Shown in pieces: positions 34,349 to 46,200 of a stretch of DNA of 64,000 nt. The position numbers and the translations under genes were made by a program. The stretch comes from Hydnum rufescens UP504. Lineage: Eukaryota; Basidiomycota; Agaricomycetes; Cantharellales; Hydnaceae. Below the pieces are notes generated by a model, which saw nothing but the letters and a program-made list of their open reading frames with translations, was not told the DNA's origin and ran no database searches. Every line of letters begins with the position of its first letter. Position 1 is the first letter of the stretch. The stretch is taken from assembly GCA_014904985.1 (NCBI GenBank), contig MU128981.1:186230-250229 (forward strand), given 5' to 3'.

Positions 34349-34685
34349 GCTTCACAGTCGTGTGTGTTACATTTCACGCTCCGAGGATCCGGCCCAATTG
34401 GCCTGGACCCCTAATCCCACTTAGCTGTGACCAGGGCGAGCAATGATCTAACTGCCAGAGTCTGAGAGCGAGGCATGAGCCTCAGACTCACAGTTAGATA
34501 AGCGAGTGGATTGAGTCACGTTATTGTAACTTCCTCCCATCCTTGAGACTCAATCTGCTCGGACATCCCAAGCCCGTTATTAGTTTTTGATCACCCTCCC
34601 TCCTCCCTTTTGTTTCCCTTTGGTCCACAAAACAATGCGCCTAATGTAATGCTTCACAGTCGTGTGTGTTACATTTCGTGCTCCC
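34349..34685 (+). repeat. DIRS-type split direct repeat
   Basis: Copies at 34349-34383 and 34651-34685 (GCTTCACAGTCGTGTGTG...) surround about 267 bp that contains no gene. This is the expected arrangement of the 3' terminus of Ngaro/PAT-like YR retrotransposons. Confidence 0.7.
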
Positions 34686-34686
34686 A

Positions 34687-35017
34687 GAGAAATAGGTTAC
34701 TTTGAACTGAAGTTAAACATAAAACCTCATACAAAGTTTATATTGACTATACATAGACTATGTATAGTCAATAGATGACTCATTCTGGATTATGATTAAA
34801 ATCAGTGTTGAGCTCAGATATTTCTCCTGTCTGAAGGGGCTCATGATTTCAGGTTTGAACCTTGGTTAAACCTGAACCTAACCTGAACCTAACCTAAGAT
34901 AGGTTTTCTTCAGGTTAGGTTCAGGTTTTGCCAATTGAGAAGATTCAGGTTTTGGTTAAGTTCAGGTTTTGCCCAAATGGGGCAAAACCTGACCTGAACC
35001 TGACTTTGGCAACCATA
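34687..35017. mobile_element. Foldback MITE, copy 3, truncated
   Basis: Starts in the middle of the MITE at GAGAAATAGG, right where the DIRS-like element ends, and runs to GGCAACCATA. A deletion after the TTGACTATACATAG core removes most of the right inner arm. The orientation is as in copy 1. Confidence 0.82.
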
Positions 35018-36514
35018 GATCTGCCAAACTATAATCTGATTGGCATGATAAATAGTGCTAGTGCAACAGCTGAGCAGCACACTGACATGTTTAAAGAATT
35101 ACTGGCTGGTGAACAGGATGTGGGGCTGAAGGTTGATGTGGGGGGTTTGCTGGCTGGGGATGGGCTGGATCATGAAGACAAATAAGAAAATCTGGAAATT
35201 GTAAGTCACCCAGGTGGACCATAAGCAGTACACTGATTTTTGGCCTAGGATTTCCTCTTGCTGCCACCATCTTTGACTCATACCCACACATGCAACCCCT
35301 CAACTGCATCCTATTCTCACTCACCTTCCCCAGCACTTATACCTGAGGGTGCCAGTTCCACATCAGCTTCATCTCAGCCCATGACTCCAAATGCAGCAAC
35401 TCCAGGTGCATCAAAGAAGACCTCCACATCACATCACATGCTCACTCCTTTAGAGTGGTTTGAAAAATCCCAGGCAGGTGATCAAGATTTATTCAAGATA
35501 AAGCAGGAGTCAGAGGCAAGCATGAGGCTGGCCAAGATAGAGGCAAGGGAGGTTGCATATGGAGGAGTTGAAGGCACAGGAACATAGGGATATCTGCCAA
35601 CTTGAGTTCCAGTGCGAGTTACAGGTACACAAGGATAATAGGCAGTGTGAGGAATGTGAGTATGAGTCTGCCTGGATCCAAGCCCTCCTCTCTCTTCAAA
35701 GGGGAGTTGAGCCTTTGGGAGGATTTGGTTTCCCATGGACAAGTGGGGGCCAGTAGTTAGATTTATTACACAACTATCTACTGAATGTGTAGTCAACTGT
35801 CTCGCTAAAATCTTTATCCAAGCAGCAGATATCATGTGACAGCAGCATTGCTTAGACACCCCGTATACAGCATTCATCCTTCATCACCACATCACTCCTG
35901 CACTCATAAAGTTATCTGAATCCCTCTGTGCTCCACACGATCTTGCCCCTTCCATCTTGACCGATGACTGAGCCATTGAATATTATAAGAAATACATGCA
36001 TGACATTCAGTACAACCTAAAGGATGATGAATGGGCTGAATTCAAGGACACCCCAACTGCGTATGAACTAATGGAACTTCCATCTAACCTGGCAACTGAT
36101 GAATCAGACAATGATGTGAATGGTTGGTAGCCCATCACCAGGACTCATCCTCATCTCGCTGTACATATGCCTCACCCAATGCAGTCCCCTATCCTCTCCC
36201 CTTCTTCCATCCTCTTTCCTCTCTCTCATTAAAACAAAAAGAAATATGTGCTCGTCCCAATGTACCATCTCTCTTGCCTGAAGGAAAAAACCCCTCCTTT
36301 GCCCTTCTTTCTCTCCATGTAAAAACTATGTTGCCTGTTGGCAAAACAATGTCCATTTCTCCTGACTCTCATTTCTCTCAAAGTCTGAAAGCCTTTATGT
36401 CACTTGAATCTTAAGACTGACCTCACCTGGTGATGTGAACCTGTCAAAAAAAAAAAATCAATCAAATCAAAAACAAAAAACAAAAGAAAAATAAAAAGAA
36501 ACAAAGTCATAGCT
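35018..36514 (+). pseudogene. Unassigned coding-like region with coiled-coil ORFs
   Basis: Fragments read in order on the + strand: SASATAEQHTDMFKELLAG (about 35055), a Ser/Thr/Pro-rich stretch, QDLFKIKQESEASMRLAKIEA (about 35488), after a frameshift LEFQCELQVHKDNRQCEECEYE, and later EYYKKYMHDIQYNLKDDEW and PTAYELMELPSNLATDESDN to a TAG at 36128-36130. The highly charged helical part resembles the DNA-binding accessory ORFs that accompany some DNA transposons, but I recognise no defined domain. It lies between two MITE copies. From 36131 to 36514 I see only A-rich low complexity. Confidence 0.35.
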
Positions 36515-37225
36515 GATGGTTGCTGAAGTTAGGTTACAAACCTGGAAAACCTGAGTTCGAACCTGAACCCAACCCAAGTCAGGTTCCATGGGGTCAGGTT
36601 CATGTAATTTCTCTCAGGTCAAGTTCAGGTTTTGGGCCCCCATGTTTCAGGTTCAGGTTAGGTTCAGGTTTAACCAAGTTCAAACCTGAAATCATGAGCC
36701 CTTCAGACATGAGAAATATCTGAGCTCAACACTGATTTTAACCATAATCCAGAATGAGTCATTAATTCTGGCAAGTTCCAGAATTATGTAAGCAGGTTTT
36801 TGGTGGGAAATGGTTACTTTGAAGTGAATGTAAACATAACTCATACAAAGTGTATATGTATACATAGACTATGTATAGTCAATATAAACTGTTCATGAGG
36901 TTTTATGTATAACTTCACTTCAAAGTAACATATTTCTCCACCAAGGAACCTGCTTACATAATTCTGGAACTTGCCAGAATTGATGACTCATTCTGGATTA
37001 TGGTTAAAATCAGTGTTGAGCTCAGATATTTCTCATGTCTGAAGGGGCTCATGATTTCAGGTTTGAACCTTGGTTGAACCTGAACCTAACCCAAACCTAA
37101 CCTAAGATAGGTTTTCTTCAGGTTAGGTTCAGGTTTTGCCAAGTGAGAAGATTCAGGTTTTGGTTAAGTTCAGGTTTTGCCCAACTGGGGCAAAACCTGA
37201 CCTGAACCTGACTTTGGCAACCATA
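36515..37225. mobile_element. Foldback MITE, copy 4
   Basis: Nearly full length (711 bp), from (G)ATGGTTGCTGAAG to GGCAACCATA, in the same orientation as copy 1, with small deletions around the core (about 36810-36860). No clear 8-bp duplication remains. Confidence 0.87.
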
Positions 37226-37261
37226 ATTCCAATTTGAAGACATTCCAGGGAATATTCATTA

Positions 37262-37394
37262 GGGGTTTCACACTGCAGGAATTTGGTGGGAATTTGGCAG
37301 GAATCAACACTGGAATCAGGCAAGAATCAAGATGAGAATGTCAAATTCCAGAGTGAATTCTGGGTTCATTCCTGGCTCAGCTTGAAACCCCCCT
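37262..37394. repeat. Small foldback repeat
   Basis: About 130 bp from GGGGTTTCACACTG to CAGCTTGAAACCCC, inverted ends of about 14 bp, with a TTA at the left end (37259-37261) and a TAA close to the right end. It could be a PIF/Harbinger-type MITE, but the duplication is not exact. Confidence 0.4.
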
Positions 37395-37688
37395 TGTAAA
37401 TACCAGCAGAAACTGTCCTAGAAGTGCAACAGAGAACCCTCTGAATCTTGTCATGTGGATCTTTGGAATGTCCTCTATGCCAGCACTGTTGCCTCATGAG
37501 GCATTGATTGCACATGTCTTCAGTCACATGGAGCATGTCTGCTGCCAGTTTCATCAGTCCTTCTTTCCTGCTGATGAGCCTGGAGCTGACTCATCATCCT
37601 CTATATCTGGTTCATTGTCATCATTCTTTGACTCTTCCACTGACTCAACTACTCTGCTGAAGACCATCTTTGTACCTACCTTGCATCT
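37395..37688. other. 5' flank of the Harbinger transposase
   Basis: An antisense frame is open here, but only as a shadow. The + strand may hold an upstream exon of the transposase, which I cannot delimit. Confidence 0.3.
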
Positions 37689-38834
37689 ATGGATTGCATA
37701 CATCAATTCCTCTCTGTAATATGGAACACCCAAGTCCTTTTTTTGAACAATACTGTCCCTAAAGTTGGACAGCTTGATCTCATCCTCAATTTCTACAAGC
37801 TTGAGCATACAGCTCACTTTTGGAGGAACCTTCATGTGGCTCCAGATACCTTTGATGCCCGACTTGGTATGATTGAGGATCATGACAGCTTCCAGACCAC
37901 AAATGATCTCCAACCCCAGCAGCAGCAAATCCCTGTTTCCTCCCAACTTACTATAACACTATATTGACTAGGGCATTTTGGGAATGCTGCCTCTGTAGAA
38001 TCTATTGCACAATGGGCTGGGTGTTCTGCCAGCACAGTTGTTGTATGTATGCAACAAGTCTCTGGTGCTGTCACTTCATTACATGACACTGTGATATGCA
38101 AACCCACTGCAGGGGAGAAGGAAGCAGCACAGAATTGGGTGGAGGAACAGTCATGCTTGGCATGGCATGGTGGCTACTGTATGGTTGACAGGATGTTAGT
38201 CCCATTGTCTGATAAACCAGGAATGCATGGCAAAGCCTATTTTGATTGTAAGTCACACTACTCGCTTGGCCTCCAGGTACATCCTTCATGTGGGGTGGTT
38301 TGATGACTTCAACTCATACTTTACACAGGTTATAAACATGCCCAACCTATGTATTATTGACTATGTTCTTGGTCCAACAGGTAGCATGCATGATGCCACA
38401 GCATTTGAGCTTTCTGATATGGCCAAGGACCCTACTGCCTGGTTCACCAATCACAAGTGGGTATGGGCAGACTCAGCATATGCTCTCCAGCCATGGTGTA
38501 TTGTACCATATAAGAAACCACACTCGCTTATCCAAAACAACAAGACATTTAATTACTACCTCTTGAAGGTGTGCCATCAGTCATTAGCTTGCCCATAGTG
38601 GCTTGAGCATTCACCTCATTTTTTTTTCAGATTCAGATTAAATCTGAGCACACCATGGGGATGCTTAAAGGCCACTTCTCTTCACTTTGTGGCCTCCATC
38701 AACAAATCACTAGTGTGTGTGACCACCTCCTTGCACTCAAGTGGGTGGAGATATGTCTGGTGTTACATAATGCAATCCTTGATATCAAGCAAGGTTGTGA
38801 AGATGAAGATGCTTTCACAGCACATATGCTCTGA
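37689..38834 (+). pseudogene. PIF/Harbinger transposase, one premature stop
   Basis: Exons 37689-38276, 38329-38568 and 38631-38834, with two short GT-AG introns, give one continuous frame. It reads LHVAPDTFDARLGMIEDH, LGHFGNAASVESIAQWAG (helix-turn-helix-like), YCMVDRMLVPLSDKPG (first catalytic Asp, normally DGT), GPTGSMHDATAFELSDM (second Asp), WADSAYALQPWCIVPY and IKSEHTMGMLKGHF (catalytic Glu), ending VEICLVLHNAILDIKQ. An in-frame TGA at 37965-37967 falls where Arg or Trp is expected (ITLY*LGHFG). This is a DDE transposase that would insert at TTA/TAA sites. Apart from the stop and the D-R change it is nearly complete. Confidence 0.88.
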
Positions 38835-39079
38835 GAAGGTATGACTGCAAATGGAGATGATGGGCATAACCCTGATGCTGAGGAGAATGTGCCTGCCCCC
38901 CACCAGGTCTCACCTGGAGAGTGACAATGACATTGATTAAAGGGGGAACTATTTTATGCACTTGGGTAATGTGGTGATACGTATATGGATATAGTAACCA
39001 ATCATGCCAATTGGTTACACACTGTTCATGTTGTAAGAGTTTGAGATCACATCTGTTGAGGTCCTTGGCTTTTGCCTCA

Positions 39080-40014
39080 AGGTCAGCTTCTCATTGATGT
39101 AGGGTTGCCAAAAGAAGAGAGAGAGGTGGTGTGAGAGAATCCATTTGAAGGTTGTGATTGGTGATGGTATGACTTAACTGGTCAAGAAGTTCTGCATTGT
39201 CCTTTATATCCTCCTTTCACTTCTCTTCATACTTGTGTTGGATCTCATCAAGTTTCTGTGCTGCATTGTACTCACGATCTATAATTGCTTGTCAATAGGA
39301 TGGCCATGTGCAGTAAGAGTTGGCATTTTTACCAGGTCACAGTATACTGATTTTTCGAAGGCTGCAGGGTGCATGAGGAGGCTGGGAAGGAGAGTAGGAC
39401 CAATGGGAAGGGTGATACAAAGAACAGGTGCTTTTCAAGGTGAGAGATCCTGGGGAGAGTCTGAGGATTCATGCAACTGCTGCATGGTAGGGGTTGTCTG
39501 GTGACTGACAATGTTCTTCTGAATCAATTCAGGTTCTTTTGAGGGTTGAGTGGGAAGAGGAATGGATGGAGGAAGTATAGTGCATGGTCTGGGGATGCAA
39601 TGTGAGGTGAGGGTCAATGGTTCACTGGGTTTCAAGCCCTGCAAGTGGCTGCACATTGGTAGAGGATTCATTGATATTGTAATTCTTGACAATAGCATGC
39701 AAGGAGGAGATAGAGTTGGGCCAAAAGGTCTGATTTGTTGTTAGTGATGTCCTTTTCAGTTGACCTGCATTCCATACCTCATTGGTTATGTTTTGTTCCT
39801 TTTTGACTTGAGATGAAAGGAAGATGTCCCCATCCAGGTTGAGTTCTACAAGTGGCATGGGTGGAGTTGGAGAGGGAGCAGGCATTTGGATGTATTCAAA
39901 CATGTAGCTTTGAACAGAGGTCATGGTTGAATTGAAATGAGCAGAGTCAGACATGTTGAGAGAGGATGGCTTTGATGAGGTACAATGGATGTGGAAAGCG
40001 GGCTTAGGTGTCAT
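39080..40014 (-). pseudogene. Accessory ORF convergent to the Harbinger transposase
   Basis: On the minus strand from 40014: DSAHFNSTMTSVQSYMFEY, a Pro-rich part, DIFLSSQVKKEQNITNEVW, then frames 39698-39435 and 39511-39329. Further on comes a charged helical tail (NAAQKLDEIQHKYEE near 39270-39215). Frames change twice, by introns or decay. Harbinger elements usually carry a second gene for a Myb/SANT-like protein that helps the transposase enter the nucleus. The position fits, but I see no clear Myb tryptophans, so this is inference from context. Confidence 0.35.
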
Positions 40015-40756
40015 TGGTTAGTCATTGTGCCATTTTTATACTTGTAGGGGCTTACTATACTTGCATTTGATGTTATTTGGCCATTCCTTGTTGTAGTTCA
40101 GATATCAGCTGGGATAATTTAGTCAACAGGTTGATGGAGTTGTTGTGTGTGGATGATAGATACTGAATGGAATGAGAATGAGAAGATGAATGGTTGCCAG
40201 AGTTTGTTACACCATATTATTAAGTTAGACTTCACAGCAGTCAGTCAGGAGTGCAGAGGATTACATAGCCATATAGAGAGAGGAACCAGAAGGGGAGGGG
40301 TGTTGATTTTTGATGTGGGTGCAGGCAGGCAGGTCAGCCATATAGCCTTAGCTCAAAAGGAGTACCATTTTGACATGTTGTCTGGGCCTGAGAGGCTTAA
40401 ATTGGGGTTGATGTCAAGTGATGATCAAAAACTGAATTTTGACCTTGGATGGATGGTTTTGACATCAAATTTGACATTAACCAATGTCAATGGCCTCAAC
40501 CTCAAAGACTTAACAAGATGGAGTTCAACACAAGGGCTATACACATTAAAGGATAAGAATTCAAGTACATTAATCTTCACTATCTATGAGGGCTCTATAT
40601 AGACATGACCAAGGGCCTCTACTTCACAATCCCAAGTGATTGTCTGGGGTGTTGTAAATATATTTCATAGATCCAGGTGAACAAGACAAATCCAACAAGC
40701 CCATGAGCACCCAAGTGGGGCAAGATATGAGGGATATTGAGTGGGAGGGGAGGAGA
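40015..40756. other. Unassigned; one unrecognised open frame
   Basis: A 151-codon + strand frame (40147-40602) has no recognisable motif and I do not support it as a gene. Confidence 0.35.
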
Positions 40757-41590
40757 TGAGGAACAGTGAGATCAAAAATTGTCAGAACACCTTGAGAGTG
40801 GGGGTGTTGAAAAGCTGCAATTTGGGCACATAGAATGCACCCACACACAGCTTGAACAACAACCCCCTTCCCCTTGGGGGACCACATGAGGGCAGGGGGA
40901 GAGGATGGAGATGGTGAGATGAGGAGTGATTGGACTGTTTTGTAAATAGGCTTGAAAGATGTGGACGAATGAGGCGATTCCAATATTTGAGGATTCCAGG
41001 TGATGTTGAGTGGGAGGGCAGGAGGAGATGAGGAACAGCATGGCCAAAATTGTCGGATCACCTTGAGAGTGGGGGCATTGAGAAGCTGCGATTTGGGCGC
41101 ATAGAATGCACCCACACACAGCTTGAACAACCACCCCCTTCCCCTTGGGGGACCACATGAGGGCAGGGGGAGAGGATGGAGATGGCATGATGAGGAGTGA
41201 TTGGACTGTTTTGTAAATAGGCTTGAAAGATGTGGACAAACAAGGTGATTCCAACAAGCCTATGAACACCCAATTTGGTTAAGATTTGAGGATTCCAGGT
41301 GATGTTGAGTGGGAGGGCAGGAGGAGATGAGGAACAGCATGGCCAAAAATTGTCAGACTACCTTGAGAGTGGGGGTGTTGAAAAGCTGCAATTTGGGTGC
41401 ATAGAATGCACCGACACACAGCTTGAACAATGACCCACTTCCTCCTGGGGGACCACATGAGGGCAGGGGGAGAGGATGGAGATAGTGAGATGAGGAATGA
41501 TCAGATTGCTTTGTAAATAGGCTTGAATAATGCAGACAAACAGGACAAATCCAGGCTGGTCAGTCACGGGGGGACCTAATTTAGGTACCA
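40757..41590. repeat. Tandem repeat, about 272-301 bp unit, three copies
   Basis: Units begin near 40757, 41029 and 41330 at 'gaggaacag' and share CATAGAATGCACC, CTTGGGGGACCACATGAGG and TTTTGTAAATAGGCTTGA. The minus strand stays open through the units, which explains overlapping ORFs of similar sequence. Another copy lies at the window start. No coding function inferred. Confidence 0.85.
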
Positions 41591-43085
41591 ATTTCGGGGC
41601 AGAAAATGGTACCTAAGAGGTCCGCCCAAAACCTTATGGCCGAAATCAGGCCATTTCAATTCAGTTTTTGGGCCATCTGTCGGCCAATCCATGGCTGTGC
41701 TAGATTATTTATTATTATTATTATTACTACTATTATTATATACATATTATCCCCCCTGGGGTCTGCCACCACAGGGGGGGGGGGCGTGGTTCCTGCCAGT
41801 CACGCACCTGCATATACCCACCACACCTGCCGCAGCAGGTGGGGTTCATATGCCCTGGTCAGGGCTGTTCCATTTGGGCGCTCCCTCGAGGGAGCGGGTT
41901 TTCATTCATGGGCTCGTTCGCGGTTTTTGTTTGCAAAACCAGGGTGTCATTTGCGGGTTCCACGGGGGGGTTCCGTGTGCGTTCTGAGTCAGGTCTATAG
42001 ATCAATACCAGAGATTCCACAGTGTCTATGAGCAACATTAATGGCCAACACGAAAAAGAGGGCAGCCTTATGCTGCTGCTTTTCTCGCGGCACAAGAGCT
42101 ACAAGAGACGCCGACTAAGAAAAAACAGATACACACATACCTTCGTAACCCCACAACCCTGCAGGTGTAGGGTACGGACCATGCCATGCGCCGCTCGATC
42201 CATAAGCCCGGTGATACATATGGCGGCTCGTACGCACCGAGCGGTTCATATGGGTCCACCCGTCATTCAGGGGTCGATAGGCGGCGGGGTTTAGCGCACA
42301 CGGGGGTTCTTTGTCCGGCCGGTATTCATGTCACAAGGCGCGAGTTGAAACCTACAAAATATTGATTTTTCAAATTAGTTTTACGGAAATAAGGGGCCAT
42401 GGCAAAAGAGCAGCTTTCAACGTGGCTCTTTTGGCGTGGCTGTAGCTACTGAAGGGTGACTTTACCTGATATAGAACCACCACACCTCTGGGGCCGGGTG
42501 TGTGATTCCTGTGCCCTCGTTTGGCGCCGCTGCATTTGGGTTTGGTGTGGCTTCGTTCATCTGGCCATTGCTGTGTCGGAATTGGGTACTTGTGGCTGCA
42601 TCGTATCCGCGTTTGCTGTGTCATGATTGCTGCTGTGCACACTCGCTGTTTGGGCTTCTCATCGTTTCATGCGGTTATCGTCCTGCACTTGGAGGGCCCT
42701 AAGTCTAGAATAATGCATGTCAGCTGGAAAAAAAAAATTCCAAAGCAGCGCAAAAAGAGCAGCTTACGCTGCTCTTTTTGCGTGCTGTAGCTACTGGGGG
42801 GGGGGGGGACTCACATTATATAGTACCACACACCTGCCGTGGCAGGTGTGTGTTCCTGGGGGCCTCATTTGGCGCATTGCTGAGTAGTCGCGTTGCCATG
42901 TGTCACATTACCGTGTATCATGTCTTCGTTTGGCCATTGCTGTGCAAACCAGTCAGCCTAATTGTATATCTAGTTAGGCCTTTTGCCTTGCTTTTATTCA
43001 ATCTAAGAGCGGGTTTTTAGGTGGGGGCCCCTGGGGCCCACTGGGTGATTTCATGGCATGAGACAAGGGGCCCCATGGGCCCCTT
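41553..43085. repeat. Double-hairpin mosaic repeat, copy 1
   Basis: The order is: a 70-bp module with GGTACC palindromes (41553-41622), an (ATT)n run (about 41702-41745), hairpin pairs, a 'tctagttagg' block, and a GC hairpin (43023-43084, GGGGCCCCTGGGGCCC pairing with GGGGCCCCATGGGCCCC). Type 1 hairpin: 42749-42782, CGCAAAAAGAGCAGC, loop TTAC, GCTGCTCTTTTTGCG; a decayed one is at 42401-42435. Type 2 hairpin: 42827-42852, CACACACCTGCC, loop GT, GGCAGGTGTGTG; weaker ones are at 41821-41844 and 42479-42504. It shares all modules with 54831-56532. No protein-coding signal. Confidence 0.8.
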
Positions 43086-43245
43086 GCTCTGAACTTGCCT
43101 TCGGGTATCAGCCCATGTATGAGACCAAGAGATTCAAGGCCTTGTTCAAGACCAGTCCAAAAAGGTACCTTCAATCAATATTGATTGCATGGGTAGGACC
43201 TAATTACAAGGTTATATTATATGTGGATTAATAAAATTGGAAGTA
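43086..43245. other. Gap between the hairpin repeat and gene B
   Basis: Short AT-rich stretch containing TATTATATGTGG. It could hold the gene B terminator. Nothing specific seen. Confidence 0.3.
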
Positions 43246-46200
43246 CTAGGGTTTGGAATGACGAAAGGAAGGGATTGTTGAATGGGAGTAATTATTGTAG
43301 AGAATTATTGAAGATACGAGTCCCAGGCACTTCCTGATTGGAATCCATTTGGGTCGTACATGTCCCCAAGGCCCATAGCCTGAAGTATCAAAATTGTTGA
43401 TGCCAGAGGGGAACATTCCAATGTTGGACTGCAGAGTGCCATTGTCCAAATGTGAACCCATTGCTGCGACGTCTGAATCAGATACAAAGAAATCATGAGG
43501 GTTGAAGGCCGAGGAACTTGAAGCATGAATATTGCCATTCGATCCTGCTGCAAAATTGGAGTGTAGAGGGGCAGCATGCCAACTCGTACTTCCTGTATTC
43601 AGGTGGACAACGGCGGATGAACTCAAGGGTCCAGCACCAATATTGGTATTAGGTGCAGTGCGAAAATCGGGATATGACGAAGATGTGGCACATCCACTTG
43701 TACTCGCAGGATTGGAGTTGAAGTTTCCAGGGCGAAGGATGGGCATGGCTTCTGCATTGGCCTCAGAGTCACTAGACTCATCATTTGTAGGTACCGATAT
43801 AGCACGAAGCCTTTCCCTTTCCCTTCGAGGGCTTTGAAGATACATTGCAACTGCTTAGACCTGCCACACGGCACAGGCAATACACCAGGCTGCTCTGTTG
43901 CTGCTCTGGATTCTCCCATAGAGTCGACTGCACTACCCGCATCTCGCACACAGTAGACGGTATCATTGTTCCGATCAATGATCAACACAACGTCATCATC
44001 AGCCATCTTTCTCATGCGACACCCCATGCCTCCACCTTGATCAGGCAATCGATTTCCCTTGTGGAACTGAGTCACAAGAAACCTCCACTGGGATGCATCC
44101 CATTGCTTGTTCGTACGTCGCGGATGTGGGGCAGGGCATTCAGTTTCAAGAGGCCATCCAATGATTCGGATACGGTATTGAACAAGGAGGCTGAGAAACC
44201 GTACCCAAGGTACGATGGATGGAAACCAGGTGTAGCTGTTGGAAGTGAACAAGTTCTTGATGTATTTCGAAGCCGCGGAGTATGCTGAGTCACGTCGCTT
44301 GAGTTCGTTATCGCGCTCTTTTTTCTCTGCCTCTTGATGCCACTTTGCAAGACTGCTTCGATCGAGCCTCCGATGCAACACCTTCACGAAAAGCTCATCG
44401 AGTGATTTTTGAAGATTGAAGCCGCCCTCGATCAAGCTCTCAATCTCGGGGGAGCTGCAGATGATGGCATTCTGGGCATGTGCTGCATGTGCATTGGACG
44501 TCCACACACCATAATCATGATGGTGTGAATATCGAACTTAGACATGTGTCCCATCTCGCCCTTGAAGTACTTCTTTTGCCGACTCATGAACTTGGCCACC
44601 TTAGTGCCGCTCGTGAGTTTGACATCATTCTCCACCCTTGAGGATTGAGCGACAGTACGGAGTTCATCAAGCCAATTTTCGAGGGCCTGAGAGTCGCCAT
44701 TGAATGATTCCTTTTCTTTGATATACGCATCCGTGAGCTCGGCTTGGGAGACTACGAGACCAATGGAGAGTAGTGAATTAGTACATTAGTTATACACCAA
44801 AAACTTTGAGGTCTTACGTTTAGGAAGTCCGTCCATTTTTCGTTTCCTAGCATACCCATTGAACGGATTGGGTGATCGCCTAAGGGGTATAACCGTGCTG
44901 AGATTTGCCAAACGTTGGAGTTGGTGAAGTGGACGATTGGACTTGTCTGCCAACGCCTGCAGAGCATCATTAAAGGCCTTGCAAAGTGTTGCCACAGAGT
45001 CACGAAGGTCGTTAGGAATTGGACCCCCATTATACGGCTCTCGCGGCGGTTTAGGTGCATCTGCACAGTTTGCATCGGTCTCATCGTCCTCCCAATTACA
45101 ATCCGCATCGTCATCAATGTCGCTGCTGCCGCCATCGTCAGAGTCAGACTGAGGGCCGTTGATGCTCGTTTCGCCGCGGCGCTGCATTTGGCTGGCAGAA
45201 ATCATTCCAACCCTTGGAACCTTGGGCACCAATGCTGTTGGAGCTGCTGGCCGTGCCAAGTCCAAGGTATGCGTTGGAGATGGCCCAGATGGAACGAGCG
45301 GGCATCTGCGAAGCGCCTTCAGCAGCTTCAAGATCTTGATCTCGAACTGCTCTAAGTTGAGACCCCGCTTGTCGGCGAAGAATGCCAGCCCTTTGATGAT
45401 GCCAAGAGCACCACAAGGACCTCGTCTCATCTCCTCCACAAGGCGGGATACGGACACCGCTTGGAAGACACGGTTCAGAGTACGGTCAACGTATTCATAA
45501 TCATCCAGGGATCTGCCCCTTCATCGGGTAAGGCCAGTAAAATATTATCGAGGGCGTCGGCATCCCAGACATTAAGGAAGTCACCAGGACGTGCCACACG
45601 AATACTAGGGTGTAGGCGGTGCGCTAACTCTTGGGCGTCATCAAGGATCTTGCGAGGATCAGAGATCCTTCGAGCCTCTTCTAGCAGAGTGCTGGGTGTG
45701 TCCGATACTGGCGAATGAGGGCGGATCTCAAGATTGATGAGTTCTGGTCCGGCAATATCGGGAGGTGAAAGATAACGGGGAGACGAAAGATGATGTTGGG
45801 GCGAGAGGGCTTTAGGGGGCTCAATCCGCCTGGGTGGGATCCTGACATAGGGACGAAGGCTGTGTATAGCAGAGGATTTCGGACCAACGATGCGATAGTT
45901 CGATTTCGCTTGCTTGCCACCCGGAGGTCCAGACTTGCCAGACTATAGGTAACTCATGAGACAAAGATGATAAATTAGAACCTGAAAAATCCGTACCTTG
46001 GGCAACTCCTTGTCATTTGAGCTGGTGTGCCCATCGGAAGACTTCGAAATAGCCAAGCGTTCGGCGGCGGGGCGTCTTAGCAACTTCGGTTTTTGGGAGC
46101 ATTCTCAATCTGCGATGGACAGTATAAGTCCGAGGTTGTAGGCGTAGAATAGAAAAGACGTACCACGTTCAGTGCCTCATATGTCTCATTCCGAGATGCG

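Larger units (their letters stand above)
30252..34685 (+). mobile_element. DIRS-like retrotransposon with tyrosine recombinase, 5' truncated
   Basis: Order gag, reverse transcriptase, RNase H, tyrosine recombinase on one strand, with no integrase or LTRs, is diagnostic of YR retrotransposons. Downstream, a repeat of about 35 bp (gcttcacagtcgtgtgtgtt...) occurs at 34349-34383 and again at 34651-34685, consistent with the split-repeat termini of this group (B1-A2-B2). The matching upstream repeat is not found, and gag begins directly after stop codons at 30246-30251, so the 5' end is lost. The right end abuts a truncated MITE at 34687. Confidence 0.8.

Noticed and set aside
37554..37946. 130-codon minus-strand ORF
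   Set aside because: Antisense shadow of the Harbinger transposase's first exon.
40147..40602. 151-codon + strand ORF
   Set aside because: Unusual composition without recognisable motifs; a chance frame is as likely.
40624..41591. Four overlapping minus-strand ORFs of similar sequence
   Set aside because: Shadows of the 0.3-kb tandem repeat.
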